Shown here: positions 42,645-51,630 of the stretch, piece after piece
Layout: each line of letters starts with the position of its first letter
How positions within the stretch are numbered: position 1 is the first letter of the stretch
Assembly (NCBI GenBank): GCA_964424115.1
Contig: CAYRHN010000005.1
Coordinates: 62,001 to 126,000, forward strand
Length of the DNA stretch: 64,000 nucleotides
Direction of reading: 5' to 3'
Source: CAYRHN01 sp964424115
GTDB taxonomy: Bacteria; Chloroflexota; Anaerolineae; Anaerolineales; Anaerolineaceae
Translations under genes and position numbers: made by a program
Notes under the pieces: generated by a model
The model's input: only the letters and a program-made list of their open reading frames with translations
Told to the model about the DNA's origin: nothing
Database searches by the model: none

Positions 42645-43931
42645 TTATTTGCCCAACATCAATTTTGCAGCTTTACGCGCCACCTGAACGGCAAAATTGG
42701 TGCCACGATCCCAGGGATAAACCTGACTCATGCTGGCAAAAAACAGGCCGGGAACAGGCGTGCGCAAGTCGGGGATATTATTAGAGTGATTCACCTGCGG
42801 GACAGGCTGGGCGTACCTGGCTCGGAACAACCAGGTTTTGCGCACCCAATCGGGGCTGAACTTTGGGTTAAAGCCCTTCAAGGCGGGCAAAAAGCGCTGC
42901 AACAGCTCTTCCTGGCTAAGGCTAAAATACTCGTGATCGGTATCCAGGTAATCGCCGCAATAGACAATATGCTCTCCGCCAAAATATTCGGAGGGTAAGA
43001 AGTTGGTGTGCTCCACCAGGGCCAGGAAGGGATACCCGGCGGTCTTGGGCAGGCTATACCAATAATAGCCTTCTTCGGAAAGCTGGTGCTTGAGCGACAA
43101 GACCATCACCACCGCCCCCATGCTCTTCAGATCCAACAACCCCTGCAAATAATCCTGAGGCAGGGCGGGGGCCATACGCGCCATCAGGCCGGGGGAAACG
43201 GTGACCAGGCACTGGTCAAAGTCCTGGCTGCCGTTTTCCAGGCTGAGGGTCAAACCGCCACCAGCGCGCGGAGCGATCTGCCGGACGGGAGTGGAAAGTT
43301 CAATCTTTACCCCTCGCTTGCGCAATTCAGCGCCCAGCCGGTCGGCAAAAGCCTGGAATCCACCTCGAAAAGTGCCCAGGCGGGTGGTGCGGGTCTTAAA
43401 GCGTGCCCAGAACCAGGCCATGTTCACTTCTTGATAATGCTGGCCGAACTTCCCAATCAAGAGCGGCTCGAACATCATTTTGTAAAGTTTTTCGCCGTAG
43501 TATTTACGCATCCAGGTGTCGGCGGTGATCTTTTCAAGCGGTTTCCAGGGAGAAATATATCGCAAATAGGCAGTGACCAACCCAAAGCGAGCCATATCAA
43601 AGAAATTGAAACCGGGGAACTTCAACGCTGCCAGGGGAGAATCGAGCGGGTAGAACTTGCCCTGGTGATAGATGACGGTTTTTGGACGAGGGAAGATCAC
43701 CTGATCCTGCCAGCCCAGCTCACGGATCAGACCGAGAATATCTGAATCAGATTGGAACCAGTGATGGTAAAACTGCTCCACCGACCAGTCCCAATTGGGT
43801 TCTTTGAAACCAGCTGCCAATCCGCCCAGTGTGGACGAGGCTTCGTAGATAGTAACTTCATTTCCGGCATTGACCAGATCGTAAGCGGCAGCCATGCCGC
43901 CCACTCCGGCGCCGATGATGGCAACTTTCAT
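42645..43931 (-). CDS. FAD-dependent oxidoreductase (protoporphyrinogen-oxidase/amine-oxidase-like)
   Basis: A 428-residue flavoprotein. The N-terminus has the dinucleotide motif IIGAGVGGMAAAYDL followed by VTIYEASSTLGGLA. A C-terminal FAD segment (TPVPGLFFASMSQVYPWDRG) resembles protoporphyrinogen oxidase and UDP-galactopyranose-mutase-type proteins. The reaction cannot be fixed. Its ATG overlaps the flippase stop by four bases, so the two are a translational pair, probably acting on a membrane lipid or glycolipid. Confidence 0.75.
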   Translation of the reverse strand: MKVAIIGAGVGGMAAAYDLVNAGNEVTIYEASSTLGGLAAGFKEPNWDWSVEQFYHHWFQSDSDILGLIRELGWQDQVIFPRPKTVIYHQGKFYPLDSPLAALKFPGFNFFDMARFGLVTAYLRYISPWKPLEKITADTWMRKYYGEKLYKMMFEPLLIGKFGQHYQEVNMAWFWARFKTRTTRLGTFRGGFQAFADRLGAELRKRGVKIELSTPVRQIAPRAGGGLTLSLENGSQDFDQCLVTVSPGLMARMAPALPQDYLQGLLDLKSMGAVVMVLSLKHQLSEEGYYWYSLPKTAGYPFLALVEHTNFLPSEYFGGEHIVYCGDYLDTDHEYFSLSQEELLQRFLPALKGFNPKFSPDWVRKTWLFRARYAQPVPQVNHSNNIPDLRTPVPGLFFASMSQVYPWDRGTNFAVQVARKAAKLMLGK

Positions 43932-45007
43932 TTATCCTCCTCAAGCGCACCGCCTTGCGAGCGGGGGGTATCGACTGTGGGCTCAGGCTGATCTTCAGCC
44001 TCGCCGCGCAGCTTTTCCACATCCTTTCCCCAGCGCAGCGGCTGACGGATGTAGTAATAAGCACCCAGGAGCGTGATCGGCAGCCAGAGCGCTGCATGCA
44101 GCACCAACGTGTAACCGGCAGCGATCTCGCCCGGTACGCCGTACGCAATCAACACAGCGATGCCCGGCGCATCAAAAGTGCCCAGGTAACCAGGCGCAGA
44201 GGGCACGGTGGTAGCCAGATTGACGATCCCGTTCATCAGCATCAGACCAAAAAAACTGACCTCGGTGGGGAAGGGAAAAGCGTGCATTACGAACCAGTAC
44301 TTGCCGGTCTCAAATAACCAGATCAATACTGTGGTAAGAAAAATCATCAATGCGTCCAGCGGGGAACGCAGGGCTTCCAATCCGCCGATGAAACGCAGGG
44401 AAAACTGCATGATCTTTTCGCGAAACCGGGAAGGGACCAGCTTGTTGACCAGGAAGGCAACGATCCGTTCGGTAACCTTGGGAAACATGGCAGCCAGCAG
44501 AAAGGCCAGCAGGACAATCGCAAATATCACTGCACCCCATAACGCCAATTCCTGGATGTTACCTAGAAACCCAGAATCATGCGTCAGGCGAGCCAATTCC
44601 GGCAAATTAAAGAAGACAAAACCCAGCATGACCACGCCATCAAAGATGCGCTCGACAATAATGGTGGCCAACGAGGCTGAGATCGGAACCCCCTCACGAT
44701 CCTTAAGCACCGCTGCGCGCAGAAGCTCTCCAGCGCGGGCCGGGTAGATATTGTTGCCCATATAGCCGATATTGACGATCGGGAACATGGTTCGGGTGGG
44801 GATCTTCTTCAAAGGGCGCAGCAAATAATGCCACCGCCAGGTACGCACCCACACCCCCACAAAGAAGACGGCGATACCCGGCAGCAACCACCATAAATTA
44901 GCAGTTTGTATACTTTTCCAAACCTCGTCCAGACGCAGGCCGCGCAATGCCAAATACAAGCAGATGGCGCTGATCGCCACCCCAAGCCAGAAGGTCCATC
45001 GTTTCAT
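43928..45007 (-). CDS. Flippase-like integral membrane protein (UPF0104/AglD family)
   Basis: A 359-residue membrane protein with seven or eight hydrophobic segments in the lysylphosphatidylglycerol-synthase transmembrane family. Family marks are NIGYMGNNIYPARAGELLRAAVL and PSAPGYLGTFDAPG. Such proteins are thought to move lipid-linked sugars or modified lipids across the membrane. A TGG-TAGAAT box lies six bases before the ATG with no ribosome site, another leaderless candidate. The FAD oxidoreductase gene overlaps its end. Confidence 0.8.
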   Translation of the reverse strand: MKRWTFWLGVAISAICLYLALRGLRLDEVWKSIQTANLWWLLPGIAVFFVGVWVRTWRWHYLLRPLKKIPTRTMFPIVNIGYMGNNIYPARAGELLRAAVLKDREGVPISASLATIIVERIFDGVVMLGFVFFNLPELARLTHDSGFLGNIQELALWGAVIFAIVLLAFLLAAMFPKVTERIVAFLVNKLVPSRFREKIMQFSLRFIGGLEALRSPLDALMIFLTTVLIWLFETGKYWFVMHAFPFPTEVSFFGLMLMNGIVNLATTVPSAPGYLGTFDAPGIAVLIAYGVPGEIAAGYTLVLHAALWLPITLLGAYYYIRQPLRWGKDVEKLRGEAEDQPEPTVDTPRSQGGALEEDK

Positions 45008-45033
45008 TCGATAATTCTACCACGTTAACAGAA

Positions 45034-45070
45034 AAGGCCGTTAGTGCTTGTCCCCGTCACTAGCGGCCTT
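45034..45070 (-). terminator. Terminator after the second BTAD regulator gene
   Basis: On the minus strand, a 13-bp stem with one mismatch (45058-45070 with 45034-45046) and an 11-base loop, followed by TTCTGTT. It separates the regulator from the flippase gene. Confidence 0.6.
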
Positions 45071-45177
45071 CCTGTCGCGTCGTCCCTTGCGCCGCGCGCG
45101 CAAACTTTCAGCCTATGTATATACATAATACACCCTTTATGTAACCAAATTGTGGACAAAATTGCTCCTGTATCAAT

Positions 45178-48100
45178 TTATGGATGAGGGGTCGGGACCG
45201 CCAAGGCCTTCAACTTTTGCCGGAAAGCCCGATAAGATTCGTGCAGTTCCCGACTGCGACAATGGGCTTCCAATTCATCCAGAAGTTGCATCGGGGAAGG
45301 CACAATTGCAATCGCCTGGCCGGCCAAGTGTTTGTAAAATATTCCAAAATACAATTGGACAAATTTGTCTTCGGCTTTCACAGCTTTTTCGATCGCGACC
45401 TTGAGATGGCTGAGAGCCAATTCTTTTTGGCAGCGTTTGAAGGCCAACAGCGCCTGCAATCCCTCCCATATCAAATCCAGGAGATTGATCCCTCGCACGG
45501 GAACTTCCGAGCGCAATCTTTCCACGATTTGTTGCGCTTCTTCTAATCTCCCTAAAATTGCCAGCGCAACTCCCAAGAAAGCCCAAAGCGGCAATCCCAC
45601 CGCATCCAATCCAGTCGCTTCGATCTCTTCAATTATCTTTTGCAGCGCATCCAGGGTCGACTCTCCCGGCTGCATGCACAGGTTGGCAAGGGCCAGGCGC
45701 GCCTGGTTATCCAGGTTGGGGGCGCCGAAAGGCTGAGCAGCAATCCCTTCCTGGTAGGCCGCAGCTGCGTTCGGAAAATCGAAGAGATATAAATAGATAT
45801 CTCCCAGAGCACTCAAAGCACCACTAGCCACTTCGGGAAAGCTCCCCTTCTTTCCGGCAGCCAGGGCTTCCTGAGCCTGCTCCCATGCCTCGTCGCACCG
45901 CCCAAGGGAGGACAAACTACGCGACAAGTAATATTGGGTCAGGGCACGCAGGCGGGGATAATGTACCGCATCTGCCAGGCGAATCGCTTCTTCAGCATAG
46001 GCGCAGCATACAGAATAATCGCCCTTGATCTGCAAAGCGATTACCGCATGAACGAAATTATTGACCACGCCCATCGTGTAATCCATCTCGCGGCTGTCAA
46101 TCACGGCTTGAATGGCTACTTCAAACCCCTTGCCAGGGAGGCCGGTCAAGGAATAGGCGCCAGAAAGGGAACCGATCAGATCAATTTGTGCCCGGAGAGC
46201 CTTCGGTGAACGGCCTTCCCCACGCATTTGCATCCCGTTTTCCATCACCTGCAAGGCATCTTTGAAGCGGTTCATGTAAACCATCAACAGACCGTTGGTC
46301 TTGCAAGCTTTGAGGATCTGTTCCACATCGCGAGTCTGGTTTAGATAAAAGAGGGCTTTTTGAATAGCCTGCAGGCTTTCCTGGGGTTTTGAGGTAAAAA
46401 TATAGAGATCAGCCAGGCCGCTGAAGGCGCTGCCGGTCAATAGTGCGCTGTGGCGCTGGTCTCCGAGGGTTTTCTGCCGCTGATAGATCTGATATGCCTC
46501 ATCCCACAGGCCAGTTTTGACAGCAATATCTCCCCACTGAGTGTAGAAATGGTTGATCTCTTCTTCCTTTAAGGTCATGGGGAGCTCGGCGATGTATGAC
46601 TCGGCCTGGGCATAGGCCTGCAACGCCTCCGGAACGCTGAAGAGCCGCAAGCCGTATTCCGCTGCTTTGACCCAATGGCGGAACGCGGGCAACGCATCAC
46701 CGGCTTGGGCATAATGATAAGCCAGGCGGCTGGGAAGAATATCCTTTCCTGCCAGTACGCGCGCGGCACACCGGTGCAACCAGCGTTGGCGGGCCGGGGT
46801 AAGCTCTTCCAGGATAATCTCGCGCGTTTTCTCATGCACAAATCGGTATTTGCCAGGATCGATCCCGCCCACCGGCTGAACCATATTCAGCCGGTTCAAA
46901 CGATCCAGGATAAGCGCTGCCTTCCCCTCCTTAAGCTCCAGGGTAGTTTCAAGTTCAGAAATTTCGAATTCATTCCCCAACACTGCCGCCATCTCCACCA
47001 GACTGCGCTGGTCTGTATCCAGCAATGCCAGACGTTCCTCGATCAACGATCGCATGTTTTGAGTGATCGGCAGGCGGCGAACATTGGCAAGTTCCTCCGG
47101 CGTGCAGGCCGATAATTCTCGCAAGGTTTCTACCAAGAAAAGCGGGTTACCGCCGGTTTCACCAGCCAGGCGCTGAACCAGAGAGGAGGAGGGCTGGATA
47201 CCCAGAATCTTTTGGGTCAGGACGGATACATCTTCCATGGAAAGACCCTGGACAGGGATGATCTCCAGCCCATCCTGGCTGTGTTTGTGGAGAAAAGACT
47301 GCAAAGCCACATTGGGCTCTTCTGGGCGGATATTGAATAAGAGTAAGCCGTGATCCTTAAAACTATCACGCTCGATCAGGTAAGAAAACATATCCAGGGA
47401 AGTCAGATCAATCCATTGAGCATCGTCAATCAAGAACAAGCCTTTATGAGGCGAGGACATGGTGAGGACAATCTGACGAAAAGCCTCAAAATAAAAAAAC
47501 CGCATATCCTCCAACGGCATGTTTTCCACCGCCGGGAGATCGTTACGATATTGGCGGATCTCAGGAAGGAGTTGAGCCAGGTATGTGGCCCAAACGCGGT
47601 CCATCCGCTGCCAATCTTCAGCCAGGATGCTGATGCGCATCGATTCGATCAAGACCTGGAGAGGCTGGCTGCGTTCCGTGCGGTGCCCGCGGGCCAGGAA
47701 GACGCGCGGACGGGGCTTGAGACCCTGGTAGAATTCATGCACCAGGCGGGTCTTACCCATGCCGGCCTCGCCGATCAACGCTACCACGCCGCCGCGCTGC
47801 AGGGTCTTTTGCAGGCGGGTTAGGATATCTGCACGCCCAACAAAGGCTTGGTTGCTGATCTTCCAGTCCGACCAGGCTATTTGGGGGTGCTGAGTAAGAG
47901 GAGCGGTCTGGACATCTCTTTGACGAATCTCATCCAGAAGCGGCTGAAAGAAGCGCAGGGATATATCCTGGGGATCGTAATAGGTGCGCATCAATTCATA
48001 ACGGTCCAGGGCGGCTCGCGGACGTCCCACACGATAGAGGGACTGAATGACAAAATAGTTCAACTCGGGATGAGTCGGATCCAGTCGGAGGCCTTCTTCG

Positions 48101-48666
48101 CCAATTCGGATGGCTTCGGCAAGGTCGCCGCTGGCCTGGGCATGCAAGCTCAGGCGCCGATACATGTAAAACAGGTTATTCTCAACTTGCAGACGCCGGG
48201 CAATCAAAAACTGGTCCAATTCCGGTGAATCGACCAATTCGGCGCCATCCAATAACGAAGGAGAACGCCATAGCGCAATTGCGGCACGCATGTTTTCCAC
48301 CACCGCAGCAGGAAGAGGCGATTCGGGGGGAGTCTGGATAGCTGCACGGTAGATGCGATCAAAAATACGCTCGAATTCCCACAAATCTACCCGGACTATC
48401 GATTTATTCAGGGTGACCCCATCCTTCTCCACCATCAGAGCATCTTCCTCAACCAATTCACTGCGCAGCTTACTCAGGCTTTCGGTTAAACGGCGAGGAG
48501 CCTGGTCAACATCCGGCCAGAGGGTGTTGATCAGATTGGCGCGGGTAACACCTTTAGGATTACAGGCCAGGTAAAACAATAAACTGCGCACGGTTACACG
48601 AGAAATGCGCAAGGGAATTTCATTATGGAGTATTTCTGGGGTGCCTAAAATCTGGATGAATATCAT
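45178..48666 (-). CDS. Large AfsR/SARP-type regulator with AAA ATPase and TPR region
   Basis: A 1162-residue regulator with the opposite domain order to the one at 24.2-27.5 kb. A winged-helix DNA-binding domain (1-95) and BTAD (~96-245) come first. An ATPase follows, with Walker A GEAGMGKT (299-306) and LFLIDDAQWIDL. A long TPR-like C-terminal half completes it. The start at 48666 opens the winged-helix domain. It may control its neighbours (flippase and FAD oxidoreductase) or remote genes. I found no clear 11-bp direct repeats nearby. Confidence 0.85.
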   Translation of the reverse strand: MIFIQILGTPEILHNEIPLRISRVTVRSLLFYLACNPKGVTRANLINTLWPDVDQAPRRLTESLSKLRSELVEEDALMVEKDGVTLNKSIVRVDLWEFERIFDRIYRAAIQTPPESPLPAAVVENMRAAIALWRSPSLLDGAELVDSPELDQFLIARRLQVENNLFYMYRRLSLHAQASGDLAEAIRIGEEGLRLDPTHPELNYFVIQSLYRVGRPRAALDRYELMRTYYDPQDISLRFFQPLLDEIRQRDVQTAPLTQHPQIAWSDWKISNQAFVGRADILTRLQKTLQRGGVVALIGEAGMGKTRLVHEFYQGLKPRPRVFLARGHRTERSQPLQVLIESMRISILAEDWQRMDRVWATYLAQLLPEIRQYRNDLPAVENMPLEDMRFFYFEAFRQIVLTMSSPHKGLFLIDDAQWIDLTSLDMFSYLIERDSFKDHGLLLFNIRPEEPNVALQSFLHKHSQDGLEIIPVQGLSMEDVSVLTQKILGIQPSSSLVQRLAGETGGNPLFLVETLRELSACTPEELANVRRLPITQNMRSLIEERLALLDTDQRSLVEMAAVLGNEFEISELETTLELKEGKAALILDRLNRLNMVQPVGGIDPGKYRFVHEKTREIILEELTPARQRWLHRCAARVLAGKDILPSRLAYHYAQAGDALPAFRHWVKAAEYGLRLFSVPEALQAYAQAESYIAELPMTLKEEEINHFYTQWGDIAVKTGLWDEAYQIYQRQKTLGDQRHSALLTGSAFSGLADLYIFTSKPQESLQAIQKALFYLNQTRDVEQILKACKTNGLLMVYMNRFKDALQVMENGMQMRGEGRSPKALRAQIDLIGSLSGAYSLTGLPGKGFEVAIQAVIDSREMDYTMGVVNNFVHAVIALQIKGDYSVCCAYAEEAIRLADAVHYPRLRALTQYYLSRSLSSLGRCDEAWEQAQEALAAGKKGSFPEVASGALSALGDIYLYLFDFPNAAAAYQEGIAAQPFGAPNLDNQARLALANLCMQPGESTLDALQKIIEEIEATGLDAVGLPLWAFLGVALAILGRLEEAQQIVERLRSEVPVRGINLLDLIWEGLQALLAFKRCQKELALSHLKVAIEKAVKAEDKFVQLYFGIFYKHLAGQAIAIVPSPMQLLDELEAHCRSRELHESYRAFRQKLKALAVPTPHP

Positions 48667-48789
48667 TGGCTCATGCCCCTTGCCCGATCATTAATATTGA
48701 AGGAATCGAATAGCAGACAAACCTGCTCCCGATTTATTTTACCTGTTTGGGGCAAATTTGAATAGCTTATCCAAAGATTGGCAAAAAAC

Positions 48790-49209
48790 TCATTCGCCAA
48801 TGATCTTGACCAACACACGCTTTCTGCGCCGTCCATCAAATTCACCATAAAAGATCTGCTCCCAGGGGCCAAAATCCAGCCGTCCGCGGGTAACCGCCAG
48901 CAACACTTCACGCCCCATCACCTGACGTTTCAAGTGCGCGTCGGCATTATCCTCTCCGGTACGGTTATGGTGGTAAAGGTCCAGCGGCTCGTGGGGAGCC
49001 AGTTGCTCCAACCACACCTCGTAATCGTGATGCAAACCAGGTTCATCATCATTGATGAATACCGAGGCTGTGATATGCATGGCATTCACCAACACAAAGC
49101 CCTCCTGGATGCCGCTTTCGTGTAAACAGGCCTCCACCTGTGGGGTAATATTGACAAAACCACGCCGGGTGGGAAGATTGAAAAACAATTCCTGACGATA
49201 TGATTTCAT
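48790..49209 (-). CDS. yjbQ: YjbQ family protein (UPF0047)
   Basis: A 139-residue single-domain protein. Signatures are HITASVFINDDEPGLHHDYE, with conserved acidic and His residues, and HHNRTGEDNADAHLKRQVMG. Some members have been reported with secondary thiamine-phosphate synthase activity, but the true role is unclear. The start is preceded by AGGAGGATC. The next gene upstream lies 20 bases away on the same strand and probably shares the transcript. Confidence 0.88.
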   Translation of the reverse strand: MKSYRQELFFNLPTRRGFVNITPQVEACLHESGIQEGFVLVNAMHITASVFINDDEPGLHHDYEVWLEQLAPHEPLDLYHHNRTGEDNADAHLKRQVMGREVLLAVTRGRLDFGPWEQIFYGEFDGRRRKRVLVKIIGE

Positions 49210-49229
49210 CGGATCCTCCTGGGCAATGT

Positions 49230-50141
49230 TTAACTATCGGGAGAGGGGGTGCACTGCTGGAAGTGCTCGATCAATCCCTGGGTTTGGGTCTCAAGGCCAG
49301 AAACTTTTTCCTCAAAACGAACAATAAATGAATCGGCACTGGCAGATTCTCCCAGCGCGACAGCTTCCATGGCATAGCGCCAGGCTGCAAAATCAATAAT
49401 TAATTCCTGGTGGAAGGTGATCAGGCAGGATGGGGGCTGATCATTGAACTGCTCGTCATAGCGCACCTGCCCCCAACCGCTCAAGGCGACAAAATCCGCT
49501 TGCCCATCCGGAAGCAATTTTAGGGTGTTGGAAGCCAGCAAAATCTCATCCTGCAGGCCGACAATCCGGTCGGCGCAGCGCTCCAGGTAGGCCAGGCTCT
49601 CAGCACAGTCACATGCAGAGCGGGTGGGCGTGGCTACCATCAAAGTAGGAAAGGCGGGAGGGGTGGTAAGCGCCTGGCCGACTGGCTTCAGCGTGGCAGT
49701 GGGCTGGAGAACATAGCCGGGAATTTGACTACCGCGAGAGAACCAAAGGACCCCAAAAAGGATTATCCCCAAAAGAATGACACCGCCAAACACCCAGGCA
49801 ACCGGGCGCCAATCTGCAGAACTTTTGGCCGGCTCATGCCGGCGCATGACAGGCTCTTTTTGGGGCGCTGCGGCAGGTGGAGTGTTTTGCGGCGCAGCGG
49901 CCGGGACAGCAGACTGGTGCGCAAGCGCCATTTGGGCTATGCGACTGTCTGGAACCGCCACCTGGAACTCGCGCAGCACCTGGAGGCGCTGTGACGGGGA
50001 TGCCTGGGCATCCGCCAACCACAACCAGGCCGTCTCATTACGCGGCTCGGAACGTAAAATATGGCGCAACAGAACAACTGCTTTTTGTTTTTCTCCCACT
50101 TTGCAGAGCGCAATGGCTTGATTAAGCAGGTCGGAGGGCAT
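49230..50141 (-). CDS. Single-pass membrane protein with N-terminal TPR-like region
   Basis: A 303-residue protein. Residues 1-~70 form a TPR-like helical repeat (LNQAIALCKVGEKQKAVVLL, NETAWLWLADA). A Pro/Ala-rich linker with basic residues, one transmembrane segment (~125-147, WVFGGVILLGIILFGVLWF) and an extracytoplasmic C-terminal half with several Cys residues follow. I recognise no family for the outer part. A TGT-TATTCT box lies seven bases before the ATG, a weak leaderless candidate. It may link an internal partner to the envelope. Confidence 0.6.
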   Translation of the reverse strand: MPSDLLNQAIALCKVGEKQKAVVLLRHILRSEPRNETAWLWLADAQASPSQRLQVLREFQVAVPDSRIAQMALAHQSAVPAAAPQNTPPAAAPQKEPVMRRHEPAKSSADWRPVAWVFGGVILLGIILFGVLWFSRGSQIPGYVLQPTATLKPVGQALTTPPAFPTLMVATPTRSACDCAESLAYLERCADRIVGLQDEILLASNTLKLLPDGQADFVALSGWGQVRYDEQFNDQPPSCLITFHQELIIDFAAWRYAMEAVALGESASADSFIVRFEEKVSGLETQTQGLIEHFQQCTPSPDS

Positions 50142-50245
50142 AGTAATCAGAATAACATACTCGCGAAAAATCTACAAGCCGGGCGTCAACTTTTTAACAA
50201 TCCCCTGCCGCAATCCGCCAAAACCGGCTAAGGAGGTAGATTTCC

Positions 50246-50254
50246 TGCTATACT
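50246..50254 (+). promoter_or_regulatory. Extended -10 promoter of the DUF3090 gene
   Basis: TGC plus TATACT form an extended -10 box 43 bases before the DUF3090 start codon. Confidence 0.5.
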
Positions 50255-50296
50255 AATACCAGACCAAATTACTTAATTTTATCTTTTGGAGGAAGC

Positions 50297-50824
50297 ATGG
50301 CCCGAATTGAAATCGAGCTTAATCCTGTGACTCACATCACCACCGACGCAATCGGGAAACCCGGCGAACGGGTCTTCTACATCCAGGCACGCAAGGATGG
50401 CGAGGTGGTTACCTTATTGGTTGAAAAAGTGCAAATTCAGACACTCGCCGTGGGAGTGGAACAATTTTTGGCTGAGCTTGCGGCCCAGCACCCACAGCTG
50501 CCACCTGCTTCGGTTGAATACCGGGAAGCCGATATGCACCTGGTTTTACCGGTGGATCCTGTTTTTCGGATTGGAGAACTTGGCCTGGGATATGATGAGG
50601 CCACTGACCGAATGCTGCTGAGCGCCCAGGAGGTGTCTGGTGAGAATAGCAACGAAAATGAGATCGGGATAGCGCGTTTTTGGGCTACCCGCTCGCAGAT
50701 GCGCGCAATGGCGCAGTGGGGCATGGAACTGGCCAACCGCGGGCGACAGATCTGTCCTCAATGCGGCGAACCAATGGATCCCCAGGGACATTTTTGTCCC
50801 AAGAAAAACGGACACAAACACTAG
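50297..50824 (+). CDS. DUF3090 family protein
   Basis: A 175-residue protein of the DUF3090 family (known from actinobacteria). The main part is beta-rich, starting IEIELNPVTHITTDAIGKPGERVFYIQ. The C-terminus carries a zinc-like CPQCGEPMDPQGHFCPKKNGH. In actinobacteria this gene keeps company with an SCO1664-type kinase-like gene and a histidine phosphatase; here the kinase-like gene follows 8 bases later but no phosphatase is present. GGAGGAAG lies just before the start. The function is unknown. Confidence 0.85.
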   Translation: MARIEIELNPVTHITTDAIGKPGERVFYIQARKDGEVVTLLVEKVQIQTLAVGVEQFLAELAAQHPQLPPASVEYREADMHLVLPVDPVFRIGELGLGYDEATDRMLLSAQEVSGENSNENEIGIARFWATRSQMRAMAQWGMELANRGRQICPQCGEPMDPQGHFCPKKNGHKH

Positions 50825-50832
50825 GATAGCGG

Positions 50833-51552
50833 ATGGACCGCGAACAAACCCTCTCGGTGCTGCAGGAAGGTGAGATCACCTTGCAAGGCCAGTTTGTGCG
50901 CGGCTCCAATTACACTTTCCTGGTCTCAGTGGATGCGGGTGAAAGTTGTTTACAGGCAGTATATAAACCCAGCCGGGGTGAGCAGCCGCTATGGGATTTT
51001 CCGGCCGGCACTTTAGGTAAACGCGAGACAGCTGCCTACCTGGTCAGCCAGGCATTGGGCTGGGGAATGGTGCCCCCAACGGTTTACCGCCGCAAGGCGC
51101 CGCTTGGGCGGGGATCCCTGCAGGCTTATGTACCGCACGCAGCGGACCGACATTATTTTAATTTTAGCATGGAAGAAAAAGAGCGCCTGCGTCCGGTAGC
51201 CGCATTCGATCTTTTGGTCAACAATGCCGACCGCAAGGCAGGGCATATCCTGCTGGATGAGCAAGGCGGCTTTTTGTTGATCGATCACGGATTGTGTTTT
51301 CATACTGATGACAAATTGCGCACGGTGGTGTGGGATTTTGCTGGGGAGCGGATCCCGCCGCATCTGCTGGCAGATATCCGGCGGGTGTGCGAAGAATTAC
51401 AGGGAGAAGGAGCGCTGGCTGCGGCGCTCAAACCTTTGCTGCGCGCTTCTGAGGTGCGGGCACTGCGGCGGCGCGGCCTGATGCTGGTGGAGCTAGGCGT
51501 TTTTCCCCAACCCTCTGCCACGCGGCGCGTGATTCCCTGGCCTCCTGTATAA
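50833..51552 (+). CDS. SCO1664 family kinase-like protein
   Basis: A 239-residue protein of the SCO1664 family, distantly related to PI3/PI4-kinase and HipA-type kinases. YKPSRGEQPLWDFP supplies the ATP-lysine region, and FDLLVNNADRKAGHILLD plus LLIDHGLCFH carry the catalytic Asp/Asn and metal-binding Asp. The reaction is not known. It begins 8 bases after DUF3090. The TATAAT at its 3' end, overlapping its stop, probably drives the next operon. Confidence 0.83.
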   Translation: MDREQTLSVLQEGEITLQGQFVRGSNYTFLVSVDAGESCLQAVYKPSRGEQPLWDFPAGTLGKRETAAYLVSQALGWGMVPPTVYRRKAPLGRGSLQAYVPHAADRHYFNFSMEEKERLRPVAAFDLLVNNADRKAGHILLDEQGGFLLIDHGLCFHTDDKLRTVVWDFAGERIPPHLLADIRRVCEELQGEGALAAALKPLLRASEVRALRRRGLMLVELGVFPQPSATRRVIPWPPV

Positions 51553-51553
51553 T
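51548..51553 (+). promoter_or_regulatory. -10 box of the hom-folKP operon
   Basis: A perfect TATAAT overlaps the SCO1664 stop, about 78 bases before hom. No good -35 is visible. Confidence 0.4.
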
Positions 51554-51630
51554 ATTAACAGCAGTCAGTAATCGGTATGAGAGGTCAGAGAGAAGAAAAT
51601 TTTTAATCGTTATCGGAGGAATTCAGGAAC

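Noticed and set aside
45114..45127. Perfect 14-base palindrome TATGTATATACATA
   Set aside because: It lies in the 3' region of a regulator gene before its terminator, is low in complexity, and no promoter fits it, so I give it no function.
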